NCBI GenBank assembly: GCA_009667805.1
Contig: CM019063.1
Span: 357,898,113-357,962,112 of the forward strand
Length of the DNA stretch: 64,000 bases
Reading direction: 5' to 3'
Source of the DNA: Leptobrachium leishanense
Lineage: Eukaryota > Chordata > Amphibia > Anura > Megophryidae
The notes below the pieces were generated by a model that was not told the origin of the DNA, did no database searches, and worked only from the letters and a program-made list of their open reading frames with translations. Both the position numbers and the translations under genes were made by a program. Positions 21,236-32,049 of this stretch are shown here, in pieces. The stretch's first letter is position 1, and each line of letters begins with the position of its first letter.

Positions 21236-24200
21236 TGGCTTCCCACCACGTTCTTTCCGTGGCCACACACAACGTGGCAAGCCTGAAGTCAGCGAAGGCT
21301 ACCTTCGCCGCGTTTGACCACTTTCGCAGGGCCCGCCAGCAAGTCATCTTCATCCAGGAAACCCACCTGGATACGCTGGCGGACCTGCATCGTGTGAAGA
21401 GAGAGTGGAGATGGGGGCCCTCCTTCTTCTCTCTGGCCACGGAGAGATACGAGGGGGTGGCTATCCTCTTCCAAGATGTGGAAGTGACTTTCCAACGGGT
21501 GGTCGAGCTAAGGAAGGGTAGATGCGTGGTCCTCGATGTCTCGCTGGCCGGGCAGCCTCTCCGGCTGATTAACATCTATGGCCCCCAGTCGAAATGGGAG
21601 AGGAAGTGCCTGTTCAGCGAGATAGAGCCTTTCCTCTATACATCTAAGGCGATCCTCTTTGGTGGTGACTTTAACACCGTCACTAGGCCCAAGGACAGGG
21701 GGGGTGCCAAAGGGCGCCTTAGATACGATTCTCTTTTTCTAAATAAGATGGTTAGTCAGGCTGGTCTGGTAGATGTGCACATTCAGCACGTCCCAGGCCT
21801 CACCGGGTTCACCTTTCACCGAGGTCAGAGCAGCAGTAGGATAGATAGGTTTTTTGTTAAGGAGGGCTTCCCGGCGACAGCCCCGGTGCTGACGCCGGTG
21901 GAGTTTTCCGACCACCTTGTTTTATCCTGCGAGTTGAACGTCACGAAGTCCCCTGAGAGAGGCAGAGGGATTTGGCGGCTCAATTCAGACCTCCTTACGG
22001 ATGCGAGGGTTAAGCAGACCTTCGAGACATTCCTAGCAGACCAGATGACCTTAGAGGACGTATGTTCCTCGAAGTCAGAGTGGTGGGAGATAGTCAAGGC
22101 GCGAGCGCGTACCCTTTTTCGCTCTCTTGCCGTGAACGCCCAGAACAGCAAGTATAAGATCTACCTCGGCCTTATGCGAAAGCTCGACCGCCTGGTCTCG
22201 CAAGGAGGTGATTCCGGGGAGATCTCCGAGGTCCGCTCCTTGATGAAGGAATTCCAGTACGATCGGTACGCCTCGCTTGTAAGGGAGAGAGATCACGGGT
22301 CTTACCACTCGCCCGACCCCTTTCTCAGTTGCAAGCGCAAGGAAGGTACCAAGGTCATCTCTGGGCTACGTGACACCTCTGGGGTCTTGCGGGATTCGTC
22401 CCGCGGGATTCAAGATGTAGTCAGATCGTACTACTTGGAACTCCTCGGAAAGCAGCGGGCTCGGCCAGACCAGGTGGAGAGCTTCCTTAGCGACATCGAC
22501 CCTCACCCTGATCTCGAGGCTTCCCTCAGTGAGGAGTTGATCGGCCCTATCACCGTGGCCGAGGTGGAAGGTGCCATAGCGAGCCAGAACAAGTGTAAAG
22601 CGCCTGGGCCCGATGGACTCACGGCGGAGTTTTATCAGTGTTTCAGTGCTCTCTTGGCACCCCATCTCGCTGAGGTCTTCAACGAGTCCCTTAACGGGGG
22701 CCTTTTGCCCCCCACGTTTAGGACCTCGGCTGTGATACTGCTGACCAAGCCGGGGGTGGTCGACACGGCAGACGTGGGGAACTGGCGTCCCATCTCGCTG
22801 CTGAACGTCGACAGGAAGATTTTGGCAAGAGTCTTATTCCTGCGATTGCAAGTTTTGTCTGAGGGTCTTCTGTCCGACTCGCAGTTCTGTACAGTTCGCG
22901 GCCGTAACGTCTTCGACGCCGTTCTCGAGGTACGGGAGGCTGTCGACAGGTGCAGGGCTGGGGATTGGACGGGATACATCTTGGCACTTGACCAGTCCAA
23001 GGCCTTTGATCGGGTGGACCACCACTATCTGTGGGCAGTATTGAGACGCTATGGCCTTCCAGCAAAATTTATCAATTGGCTTATCACCCTTTATCGGGGG
23101 GCAGAGAGCTTCGCTCTTGTGAACGGTTGGAAGGGACGGCCATTTCGGGTCCTAGCCGGGGTCCGACAGGGCTGTCCCCTTAGCCCCCTCCTGTACGCCT
23201 TTGCGATCGATCCCTTCCTTCGAAGGCTCGGGGCTGGGCGTTTCAGGGGGGTCGACAGGGGCCCGGCGACAGCACCCCTTCGGGTGGTGGCGTACGCAGA
23301 CGACGTCTCCATCGTGGTCTCCGATCCGTCGGAGGCCGCGCTAGTGGTGGACTTAGTCTCGCGCTATTCCTCTGCCTCGTCGTCCCAGATAAACAGGATC
23401 AAGAGCGGAGTTTTCTGGTGCGGGAAGGAAGGGGAAGAGTTTCCTCTCCCGGACGGTTTCCCGCCGCCCCAGTCCGAGATTAAGATCCTAGGGATTCGGT
23501 TCAGCCGGGGGGACAATGCTCTCCGCAACTGGACCGAAAGGTTGGCCATAGCTTCCGGTAAGATCACTGAGGCTCACCGGTGGAAGCTGTCTCAGACGGA
23601 GAGGGTCCGCCTGATCAAAACCTATATACTGCCTATCTTCGGATATGTCAGTGTGGTGTTCCTCTTGCCGAAGAGTCTTCACACCCGGTTGTTGGGCATG
23701 TTTTTCCTCATGCTGTGGGGGAACAGGCTCAACCTCATCCGGAGGGAGATCACGTACCTGTCCAGAAAAGACGGCGGGCTGGCCATGGTCAACCCCGTCG
23801 TATTCTTTACCATCGCTTTCCTGAAAAGGAATTTTGGGGGTCTCCTGATGGACGACCCGCCTGGATGGGTACACGGGTTCAGGGTCTGGGTGTCGCCTTT
23901 TTTGGCTGAATGGTTTCACGGGGGGATAGTGAAAAGTACGAGAGTCCGTCACTCTGCCTATCTCCCGACTTCAGTCCTCGAGGCCGTAGGGATGATGCGA
24001 CGGTGGGGCATCACTGTGGAGGAGGTCAGAGATACACCCAGGAAGGTCGTGGAGTCTCGGGTGTTGGCCTCCAACTACAGCGCCTCCCTCGTCTTGAAGG
24101 ACTGCCCGCCGCGTACTCTCTCCTCGGGGTTGCGCAATCTGAACTCCAGGAGAATTCCACCCAAGTTCCGAGACGTGGCGTTCCTCTCCTTCCACGGCAG

Positions 24201-24642
24201 GCTGTACGTACGGGGGAACCTCAAGCACATGAACATCGCGGACCGCGTTTGTCCCCGAGCGGAATGTTCAGAGACTGTGGAGTCCATGGACCACTTTCTC
24301 CTTGAGTGCCCATTCAATCTGACAGTCTGTCGCGAGGTCTCCGCCGCCCTAGGTATCCCATGCCTCTCCCGCCAGACTTACGCGGAGTGGGTCTACGGGA
24401 CGTCCAACTCTGGGGGGCAGCGATTTCATTTGGGCACGTTATTCCTAGTCAGCGCCGTCACTAGGTATTACACTTGGAACGCACGGTGTCAGGTTTCCCT
24501 CCGTCAAAAGGTCCTCCCCTGTCAGGTGGTGGTGCACAACATTCTGGCGGCGGTGGCGGGTCTCTGTGCCTCTGAGAGGGCATCCCTGGACGCGTCTTAT
24601 TGGCAGAAGTTTTGGCGCAACGTCAAGGTCCGCCCGCCTTGA
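21232..24642 (+). CDS. Tx1-type LINE ORF2: APE endonuclease and reverse transcriptase, intact
   Basis: A 1136-residue protein. The AP-type endonuclease occupies about residues 5-235, with THNVASLK, FIQETHLD, LFGGDFNTV, SRIDRFFV and FSDHLVLS carrying the expected Asn, Glu, Asp and His residues. Reverse transcriptase spans about residues 440-740: KAPGPDGLTAEFY, NWRPISLLNVDRK, ALDQSKAFDRVDH, GVRQGCPLSPLLYAF and VVAYADDVSIVV (the YADD active site). The C-terminal part has a CPRAECSETVESMDHFLLEC zinc-binding cluster at about 1012-1031. The protein nicks target DNA and reverse transcribes its RNA there. ATG overlaps the upstream stop (ATGATGG). No stop or frameshift is visible, so the copy is recent. 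Confidence 0.93.
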   Translation: MMASHHVLSVATHNVASLKSAKATFAAFDHFRRARQQVIFIQETHLDTLADLHRVKREWRWGPSFFSLATERYEGVAILFQDVEVTFQRVVELRKGRCVVLDVSLAGQPLRLINIYGPQSKWERKCLFSEIEPFLYTSKAILFGGDFNTVTRPKDRGGAKGRLRYDSLFLNKMVSQAGLVDVHIQHVPGLTGFTFHRGQSSSRIDRFFVKEGFPATAPVLTPVEFSDHLVLSCELNVTKSPERGRGIWRLNSDLLTDARVKQTFETFLADQMTLEDVCSSKSEWWEIVKARARTLFRSLAVNAQNSKYKIYLGLMRKLDRLVSQGGDSGEISEVRSLMKEFQYDRYASLVRERDHGSYHSPDPFLSCKRKEGTKVISGLRDTSGVLRDSSRGIQDVVRSYYLELLGKQRARPDQVESFLSDIDPHPDLEASLSEELIGPITVAEVEGAIASQNKCKAPGPDGLTAEFYQCFSALLAPHLAEVFNESLNGGLLPPTFRTSAVILLTKPGVVDTADVGNWRPISLLNVDRKILARVLFLRLQVLSEGLLSDSQFCTVRGRNVFDAVLEVREAVDRCRAGDWTGYILALDQSKAFDRVDHHYLWAVLRRYGLPAKFINWLITLYRGAESFALVNGWKGRPFRVLAGVRQGCPLSPLLYAFAIDPFLRRLGAGRFRGVDRGPATAPLRVVAYADDVSIVVSDPSEAALVVDLVSRYSSASSSQINRIKSGVFWCGKEGEEFPLPDGFPPPQSEIKILGIRFSRGDNALRNWTERLAIASGKITEAHRWKLSQTERVRLIKTYILPIFGYVSVVFLLPKSLHTRLLGMFFLMLWGNRLNLIRREITYLSRKDGGLAMVNPVVFFTIAFLKRNFGGLLMDDPPGWVHGFRVWVSPFLAEWFHGGIVKSTRVRHSAYLPTSVLEAVGMMRRWGITVEEVRDTPRKVVESRVLASNYSASLVLKDCPPRTLSSGLRNLNSRRIPPKFRDVAFLSFHGRLYVRGNLKHMNIADRVCPRAECSETVESMDHFLLECPFNLTVCREVSAALGIPCLSRQTYAEWVYGTSNSGGQRFHLGTLFLVSAVTRYYTWNARCQVSLRQKVLPCQVVVHNILAAVAGLCASERASLDASYWQKFWRNVKVRPP

Positions 24643-25760
24643 GCTCCAGGGACGTTAACGGTACGCTCTGATTTTTCACACCTCTCATACGGTGGTTTTA
24701 CGCATGCGCTGTCCTTACACCCTTTCCCCCGTAGATTTTTGATCGGTTTTTGATTTTTATGAAAGGCTCCCACGTGAGGGTAGGTGAGTACCCGTTTCCA
24801 CGATAGGTAACATCTAGAGCGGGTGTGGACGCTGAGGGAGGAGGGTTATTTCCTATGTCTGGTCCAGACAGTTCCGTTTTCTCATGGTTTTGGGGATTTG
24901 GTTTTGTTTGGGTGGGATTTGGGGGGGAGGGGGTTTATTCCGTAAAGGGTTTTTTTTGGGGAGAAGGTTTCCCGAGTTGGGATATTTATTTTCACATGTA
25001 ATTCTTTTGATTATGGTTTTTCTTATGTTCTGTATATATGGTTTGTTTCTATGATTTTCTATGCTTCAGTTATATGTATATATGTAACATTATGGTTTCA
25101 AGGGGAGGGTTGTATATTAGGGTGGGTTGTACATTCGGGTGGGCTATGTATTAGGGTGGGCTGTGTATTCAGGTGGGTTGTATATAGGGGTGGGGGTGGG
25201 TGGACCTTGACGAGACCGGACTTACACGTGCAAAGGACTATGCGAGGGTCTCGCAGGTTCTTGGGATGGGTGTGTGAGGGTTCATGAGGACTTTGGTTGG
25301 GGTTGCACGGATTGAGGATTTATTTTTGTGTTTTCCAAGAGGACATTGGATTTTCTTTTTCATTTGACGGTTCGTCCATTTTTGTTCATGTGCCACATTT
25401 TAGGTAGTTAGTTATTTAATGCCAGCCGTCTGTCTCATTTTACAGATTTTCTTTATTCATTTTCCAATTTTATGGATTTTCTTTTGATTCTCACTTCATA
25501 TTGTGTATGTCATTTTTCCCTGAGGACTTTTGTTTTTCATTCCACAGTTCATTTTCCGTTTCCCATTCTACAGTTCATTTTCTGTTTTCCCAGTGAACTT
25601 CAGTTCCTGCCATTTTCCATGTCATTCTGTGTTTCCCCCATGATTACGTTACCCCCTGTGTTCATTGTCCCCGATGTCTTTGTTGTCCCCCGTTGCATTT
25701 TGTTTGATGTGTGTATTTCGTGTATGACGTTTTCTTTGTGGCGCATTTCATTAAACAAAT
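24643..25760 (+). other. LINE 3' untranslated region
   Basis: 1.1 kb of T/G-rich non-coding DNA follows ORF2. It has five or six copies of a short GGGTGGGTTGTATATTAGGG-type repeat (about 25100-25200), then pyrimidine-rich CATTTTCC blocks. It ends in TTCATTAAACAAAT directly at the target duplication. There is no poly-A tail, so 3' recognition is probably by a specific terminal structure. Confidence 0.75.
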
Positions 25761-27204
25761 ATCACAAGGTACTCGTAGTGACCAGATCTGGTATTGAAAG
25801 CGGTTTTCCATTCATCACCATCTTTAATACGCACTAAGTTATACGCACTTCTTAGACCAAGCTTTGTAAAGATCTGGGAACCTTTTAACCTGTCAAAGAG
25901 TTCAGCAATCAATGGAATGGGATAGGCATTTTTCACAGTTATTTTATTTAATCCCCTATAGTCTATGCAAGGTCTTAAGTCCCCTTCTTTCTTAGAGACA
26001 AAAAAGAACCCAGCACCAGCAGGAGATGTGGATTTCCTTATGAAGCCCTTAGCAAGGGAATCCTTTATGTACTCCTCCAATATGAGGTTCTCATGTTGAG
26101 ACAGAGGATACACTCGTCCCTTGGGAGGAAAAGTGCCAGGAAGAGGATTAATAGCACAATTATAGGGTCTATGATCAGGTAAAGTCTCAGCCCCTCCTTT
26201 GTTGAAAACCTCCCTGACCTCCTCATACTGTATAGGAATCAATACAGATAAAGGAGCAGCAGTGGGTACATTTATGGTGTGCACAGACTTGACAGGAATC
26301 ATGCATGAATCAAAACAAGACTTGCTCCATGACAGAACAGTGTTTCTTCTCCAATCTATGACTGGATTGTGTCTTTGTAACCAAGGATACCCCAAAACAA
26401 CAGGACATGAAGGAGATGATAGGAGGAGTTGGCATACCACAGTCTCTTTATGGAGAACTCCAACAGACATGGAAATAGGACTGGTCTCCTTAGAAATATA
26501 TGGGTTGGAAAGGGGTCTGCCATCTATAGCACGAATAGCTATAGGTGGGTTTTTTTCCACACAGGGAATCCCTTTCTCCAATGCAAAAGTGGTGTCCATA
26601 AAATTGTCCTCTGCCCCTGAATCAAGAAGTGCATCTACCTGAATAATGGAGGAACGCACCTCAATCATAATAGTAAAGAAACAAAGCTTTTTATAGACAG
26701 AAGGAGACAATGTCATAACCTCTGATACCAGTCCCCTCTCCTCTGACGGTTTAATCTCACCAGACTGTATTGGTTGAGGTACAGGGTTGTCAGATGCAGC
26801 AGGGTTAAACTCTGGAGACACACACGGCATTAACCTATTAGGTTGCCCTTTTGTTTTACACATTGTCCCTGATTTGGTCTTCCGTCTCCATACAGAAGCG
26901 AATTAGATCATTCAGATTCCCAGGAAGATCTCTTGCTGTAATAGCAAGGGTTAACGAGTCAGATAAACCTGCCAGAAAACAGGACACCAGAGTTTCATTA
27001 TCCCAATTAACCTCAGCAGCAAGTGTCTGAAAATCAACAGCGTATTCCAACACAGTTCTGTTTCCCTGACTTAACCTCCTTAACCGTTTAATAGCAGAAT
27101 TTGTTTTTCTGGAAGGGTTAAACACACTTTTTAAGGTGGTAACAAATTCCTCGTAGTTATTTATTATGGGATTTTCAGACTCCCATAATGCAGTAGCCCA
27201 GTAG
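25761..27204 (-). pseudogene. Chromovirus 5' half: gag C-terminal part, protease and start of RT
   Basis: This is the upstream half of the Gypsy element at 13127-15943. Minus-strand gag (27204-26863) has the matrix/capsid fold region (WATALWESENPIINNYEEFV, VLEYAVDFQTLAAEVNWDNE, LPGNLNDLIRFC). The CCHC nucleocapsid knuckle normally present is absent: gag passes directly into a proline-rich linker. The protease shows ALLDSGAEDNFMD. RT begins with GFIRKSTSPAGAGFFFV and LRPCIDYRGLNKITVKNAYP and stops at the Tx1 insertion in GHYEYLV. The gag N-terminus and 5' LTR are lost at 27205. Confidence 0.87.
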
Positions 27205-27708
27205 GCTTGTGCACCGATTTTTGATTCGGTTCGATTTTTCGGATGTTTAAAATTTTTGATTCGGCTCATTTCGACCGATTTCTGTTTCGATTCGGTTCGG
27301 TTCGACTCGTTTTTCGGGTACATTTTTTTCAGAATATCGACCATTTTTTGTATTTTCGTGTCACTTTACTCGTTTTTTGTATCGACTTTTCGTGATTTTG
27401 GAAATTTTTGTTTTTCGGAATTGTACATGTTTTCGGAATATCGACCATTCTTCGTATTCTCGTGTCACATTGCTCGTTTTTTGTATCGACTTTTCGTGAT
27501 TTCGGAAATTTTCGTTTTTTTCAGAACGTCTGTTCTCCTCGTTTCAAAGCTGTCTAACTCTATTCGTTTTGATGTAAACTACTATGCTTTACTTTTTTAT
27601 ACTTTATATTTTTTTTTATAATAAATTTTTGCTTTGTTTTTCGTATCCGATAATTCATTCTGTCGATACGATAATTCTGGCGATTCTATCGCGTTTTTTT
27701 TTAATTAA

Positions 27709-29455
27709 CCCTTTCGCTGCTGAGGCTTTTCCCGCCTCTGTGCTGAGGTCATTTTTACCAGTTTCGCTCATCATGTTTAAACGTGTTTTGAAGGCTTATT
27801 TTAGTATATGACCCAGACATATTATATATCGTTCTTTCCGTCAGACTCGGCAGATTCATAATATTTCATTATTATATGTATATGTCATGTCCTGTCTGTA
27901 TATTATAACAAAAAATGCAATAAATATGATTTTTCAATAATTTACAATGTGTAAAGTGTTTTTTTTTCACATTTTAACATGCGAGCAATTGCGGTTGTAT
28001 TTTGTATGGGGTGCACTTGTTAAAAAAATTAGAGATGGGTCTCATTACATTTTTTTTGGGGAAAATTACACGATTTTTAACAAACGCACCGCATACAAAA
28101 ATCGTTAGTGCAGCATCATTGTTCACATTATAATTGAAATGGGANNNNNNNNNNNNNNNNNNNNNNNNNNNNNNNNNNNNNNNNNNNNNNNNNNNNNNNN
28201 NNNNNNNNNNNNNNNNNNNNNNNNNNNNNNNNNNNNNNNNNNNNTTGGTTTCCACACTGTTAAAATTATATGTACATAAATGTATTGACATTTCTATGGA
28301 CCCTTTGTCATAAATTTGTCAACATATTTGTGGCCATGAATGTGACTGTGCACATTCTACACTGCCTGCCTGGCCAAAAAATGTCACACACTAACACAGC
28401 CTTGTTGTACTGCCTTGAGATTTGATTACCGTGGCATGGTTTTGTTAAGCTTAGGCGATGTCACAACAACATCGATTTTTGTCCACAGTCACATTCTTTG
28501 TATAACCAAGAATTTATCAAAAAATATTGATGGCAGCACTGCTGAAGTCTTCTCCGACACAACCCAAAGATTCTCAGTGCAGCTCAGGTCTAGTTTATTT
28601 GTCCCTGTTCGCAGCTTCACGCAACACCTCCTCCCAGCTATGAGCTCTCTCTCTCCCACCGCTGCCCGCTAAGACGCTGCCCGCCAACATGGTCACGTCT
28701 TTGCAGGAAGACAACAGCATGGGGGAACGGCAGCTGCCGACAGTCCCAAGACCTCGTCACAATGATGTCAGTTCTGGAGTTAACCCCTAACTGCGACCAA
28801 TGGTGGAGATAGGGGGTTCCAATGAACCCCCTATCTCCCGATCCGCGGCAGCTATCGGTTAATGTTTGGTATTGTTGGATCGACCAGAGCATGGCCTTTC
28901 CAACGATACCAAACATGACAATGTTAAAAATTATAAAAAATAAAAATATAATATAAATATTTTAAAAAATAAACAGGTTTTTTGTTTTGTTTTGTTAATG
29001 CAGCAATATTGTTGCCATTTCAATTATAATGTGAACAATGATGCTGCACTAAGGATTTTTGTATGGGGTGCGTTTGTTAAAAATAGTGTAATTTTCACCC
29101 AAAAAATGAAACAAGTCCCCATTTAAAATTTTTTTAACAAGCGCAACTCATAAAATATAACCGCAAACACTCGCATGTTAAAATGGGAAAAAAACCACTA
29201 TACACCTTGTAAAACATTGAAAATTCTAATTTTATTGCATTTTTTGTTATAATATACAGACAGGACATGACGCATACATATAATAATGATATATTATGAA
29301 TCTGCCGGAAAGAACGATATATAACATGTCTGGGTCATATTATAAAATAAGGCTTCAAAACGCGTTTAAACATGATGAGCGAAACTGTTAAAAATTAGCT
29401 CAGCAGCAGACAGCACACAGGCGTGAAGTCGTGAAATGCCTCAGCAGCGAAAGGG
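27709..29455. mobile_element. piggyBac-type non-autonomous element, mirror-image form, at TTAA
   Basis: The element is bounded by TTAA on both sides (27705-27708, 29456-29459) with ends CCCTTTCGCTGCTGAGGC and GCCTCAGCAGCGAAAGGG. The left 430 bases and the right 560 bases are inverted copies of each other, with blocks such as CAGACAGGACATGA, TGGGTCATAT and the AACAATGATGCTGCAC region. Other copies (53072, 57441) are not mirror-image overall. The centre holds a 100-N gap and a unique stretch (28245-28900) ending in the TTTGGTATTG family block. Confidence 0.82.
28145..28244. other. Assembly gap of 100 N
   Basis: Exactly 100 undetermined bases, the usual placeholder for a gap of unknown size. 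It falls within the mirror-image repeat, so the true internal structure is uncertain. Confidence 0.99.
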
Positions 29456-30095
29456 TTAATTTTTTTTGTCTGTTTTAAATCAGTTTATTTGTTGTTTTTT
29501 TTTCGTTTCAGATAATTTTGATCAACTATTTTTCCGTTTTAAAACCTTTTGTTCTGGTTTTTATTTTTAAAGTCAGACCATTTGGGTTGGGTCAGTTTTG
29601 CGTTTTTTAAATCGTTTTGTTCCTTTCATACCATTTTAATATGATTAAATAAAGTTGTGAAATGTATATTCATAAGAAAAAAAGGATCTTTATTTAATTT
29701 AAAAAAAAATGATAGAATCGCCAGAATTATCGTATCGGCAGAATTATCGGATTCGAAAAACAAACCAATAATTAATAATAAAAAAATATATAAAGTATAA
29801 AAAAAGTAAACCATAGTAGTTTACGTCAAAATGAATAGAGTTAGACACTTTGAAACGAGGAGAACAGACGTTCCGAAAAACACGAAAATTTCCGAAATCA
29901 CGAAAAAAAGTCGATACGAAAAACGAGCAGAGCCGAAAACACAAAAATGCCCGATATTCCGAAAAATAGTCTATACGAAAAACGAGCCGAAAAGAACCGA
30001 ACCAGAAATCGGCCGAAACGAGTTGATACGAAAATTTTAAACATCTGAACGAACCGAACCGAATCGAAAAAAAAAATCAGTGCACAAGTCTCTAT

Positions 30096-30362
30096 GTCAT
30101 AAGATGGGTCCATTATTCATTTATTTTTTATGCACAAGAGTGGGAAAAAAAAGCTTATACAATTCATTGTCTGGGTCTCCTGAAGCAAAGTACAGCAGAT
30201 CTTAATTTACAGTAGGGAGGCTCTGTGTCCAAGCCACAAACTCAGCTTGGGGCAAGGTAAGAATAGCAACTCCAGACATCAGGATATCGTCTTTAGCTGA
30301 TTTATAAATGGGCACGAGCAGTTATCTTACAGTCAAGAGGGAAATAGGGCCCATTTTCTTTG
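30096..30362. other. Unassigned single-copy-looking DNA
   Basis: I see no gene, repeat or motif here. The last five bases (CTTTG) are the left target duplication of the Gypsy element. Confidence 0.5.
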
Positions 30363-31094
30363 TGTCATGCCTCACCGCCGCTGGCCGGCCCGGCGCTCCC
30401 CCTTGCGGCTCCGGGGTCGGCGTCTCCTTCACCTCCGTCTCTGCGCTGTATGCGCGCGCCGCCGGCGTTCCCTAGTTACCTCTCCCGGCGGCGCGACGTC
30501 ACAGCTCCCCATGTGACCTCCATGAACCAATCAGCAAGCAGGGCGCTAGATTTAAACCTGCTTTCCCCATTTCTCAGTGCCCTTTCGTGGTTTTAGCTTG
30601 CTAGACCGTTTGGTGCTATTTTCTGTGATTCCTATTTGACTTTCTGTGCATGACCTGGCTTTTGGCGACCGACTCTGAGTATCTCCGTATCCCTCTGACC
30701 CGGCTATTGTGTTTGACGCTGCATTTGGTTTTTCCCTGTGAACTGATCTGGTTTACTACCCACTATCACTTAACCCAGCCACTTTAAGGACTGGTATTGT
30801 GATTAGTGTTCGGGGTTTTCCTGGTTACCTGTGTATCTACCTTGCTTATTATTTGACTTACGCGTACAAGCTTGACGTACACTCTCTGGTGCTGCTTACT
30901 GTCCTGTTTATATACCAGCCACCCTAAGGACTGGTTTCTATCCTCCTGGCTTACGTCCCTGCCTTATAGGTTCACTCCTAGCTACTGCGTAACCCAGCCA
31001 AGATTAAGGACTGGTATCGCATTTAGGGTTCCTACCTCCTGTTCCGCCTTAGGGCTGACCATAGCTACCTACGGGTACGTGTGTCCGCCTGACA
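30363..31094 (+). repeat. Gypsy 5' LTR
   Basis: 732 bp, TG...CA. The interior has three related blocks (TTTAAGGACTGGTATTGTGA, CTAAGGACTGG, ATTAAGGACTGGTATCGC), each after AACCCAGCC or ACCAGCC. Compared with the 3' LTR, differences include GCCGGCG/GCTGGCG, TGAGTATC/TGAATATC and TATCGCA/TATCGTA. Confidence 0.95.
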
Positions 31095-31107
31095 TCACGA
31101 AAGGGCC

Positions 31108-31878
31108 ATGGACCTTGCAGGGACCGCTCAGCAATTATCTGGTCTTGAAAGTTGTTTGGAGGACCAAGATCATCGCCTTGATCAGTTCGCCCAGGCCCTC
31201 CAAACCCTGCTCAACCGTACTGCCCCTACCCAGGTAGAGGTTTCCCCTCCAGTGAATCCTCCCCCTTTTGAGCCAGTCTCTGTGCCTACTTCTTATCCTA
31301 ACTTACTACCTCCGGTACGTTACGGAGGCGATCCTACCGCCTGTAGAGGTTTTCTGAATCAGATTTCCATCCACTTTGAATTAACCCCGTGGTCTTACCC
31401 TACAGATCGTGCCAAAATCGCCTTTGTCATAAACCATCTTACCGACAAAGCGTTATGTTGGGCTAACCCTCTTTGGGATACCGATAAACCTATTGTCTAT
31501 AATTACCGTGAATTTATGTCTGCCTTTCGTAGAGTGTTTGATCCCCCGGGGTGTAAAACCAATGCTGTCAAATCGTTGCTACGCTTGCGCCAGGGTACGA
31601 AATCTCTGGGTGACTATGCTCTGGAGTTCAGATCCTTGGCTTCTGAATTAAATTGGAATAATGAGGCTTTGGTAGCCGTGTTTTCTGAGGGTTTAAACGA
31701 TGAGTTGCAGGATGAAATAGCGGCCAGAGATCTTCCAGAGGAGCTAGAGGATTTAATAACCTACTTGTCTTTTATCGATGAACGCCTTCGCCATCGTAGA
31801 AACACTAAAGAGAGGGCTAAAAAACCACTGGTTAGGCAGCTTCCCCGGTTTTCTGTACCTTTGCTCCCCGAGTCTTAG
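31108..31878 (+). pseudogene. Gypsy gag (matrix/capsid), premature stop
   Basis: ATG 14 bases after the LTR. 256 codons include PPVRYGGDPTACRGFLNQIS, the capsid helices WANPLWDTDKPIVYNYREFM and LRLRQGTKSLGDYALEFRSL, and a LPEELEDLITYL stretch, all typical of chromoviral gag that packages element RNA. A TAG at 31876 interrupts. The same frame continues (PEPMQLD) until a frameshift. The CCHC knuckle CLYCGLGGHLLKGC then sits in another frame at 31956-31997. The defects could be mutations or sequencing errors. Confidence 0.9.
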
Positions 31879-32049
31879 CCTCCCCCCGAACCCATGCAAT
31901 TGGACAGTACTAAGCTCCCGACAGTGAAAAACAATGCCGACGACGTGAGGGTTTATGTTTGTACTGCGGATTAGGGGGTCACTTACTTAAGGGCTGTCCC
32001 AAACGCCCCCTGGGCCCGCTGGGAAACTCTCGTGCCTAAGTGCCTTTAG

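Larger units (their letters stand above)
15944..25760 (+). mobile_element. Tx1-clade (L1-Tx1) non-LTR retrotransposon, apparently full length
   Basis: A 9.8-kb insertion splits the Gypsy RT. It is flanked by the 10-bp direct repeat ATCACAAGGT (15934-15943 and 25761-25770). It has a 187-bp GC-rich 5' leader, a zinc-knuckle ORF1, an APE/RT ORF2, and a 1.1-kb T/G-rich 3' UTR ending TTCATTAAACAAAT without a poly-A tail. The ORF2 start overlaps the stop of the last ORF1 frame. ORF2 is intact. The size is well above a typical L1, due mostly to ORF1 and the 3' UTR. Confidence 0.9.
27205..30095. repeat. Long inverted repeat (DNA-transposon-like) enclosing a piggyBac-type element
   Basis: The left arm (27205 to about 27704) begins CTTGTGCACCGATTTTT. 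The right arm (about 29686-30095) ends with the complement, AAAAATCAGTGCACAAG. Both arms contain TTCGGTTCG-rich DNA, TGTTTAAAATTTT, AACTCTATTCGTTTTGA and GATTCTATCGC-type blocks in mirrored order. No transposase is encoded. Flanks show no convincing target duplication, and the left junction also ends the chromovirus gag. Confidence 0.75.
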
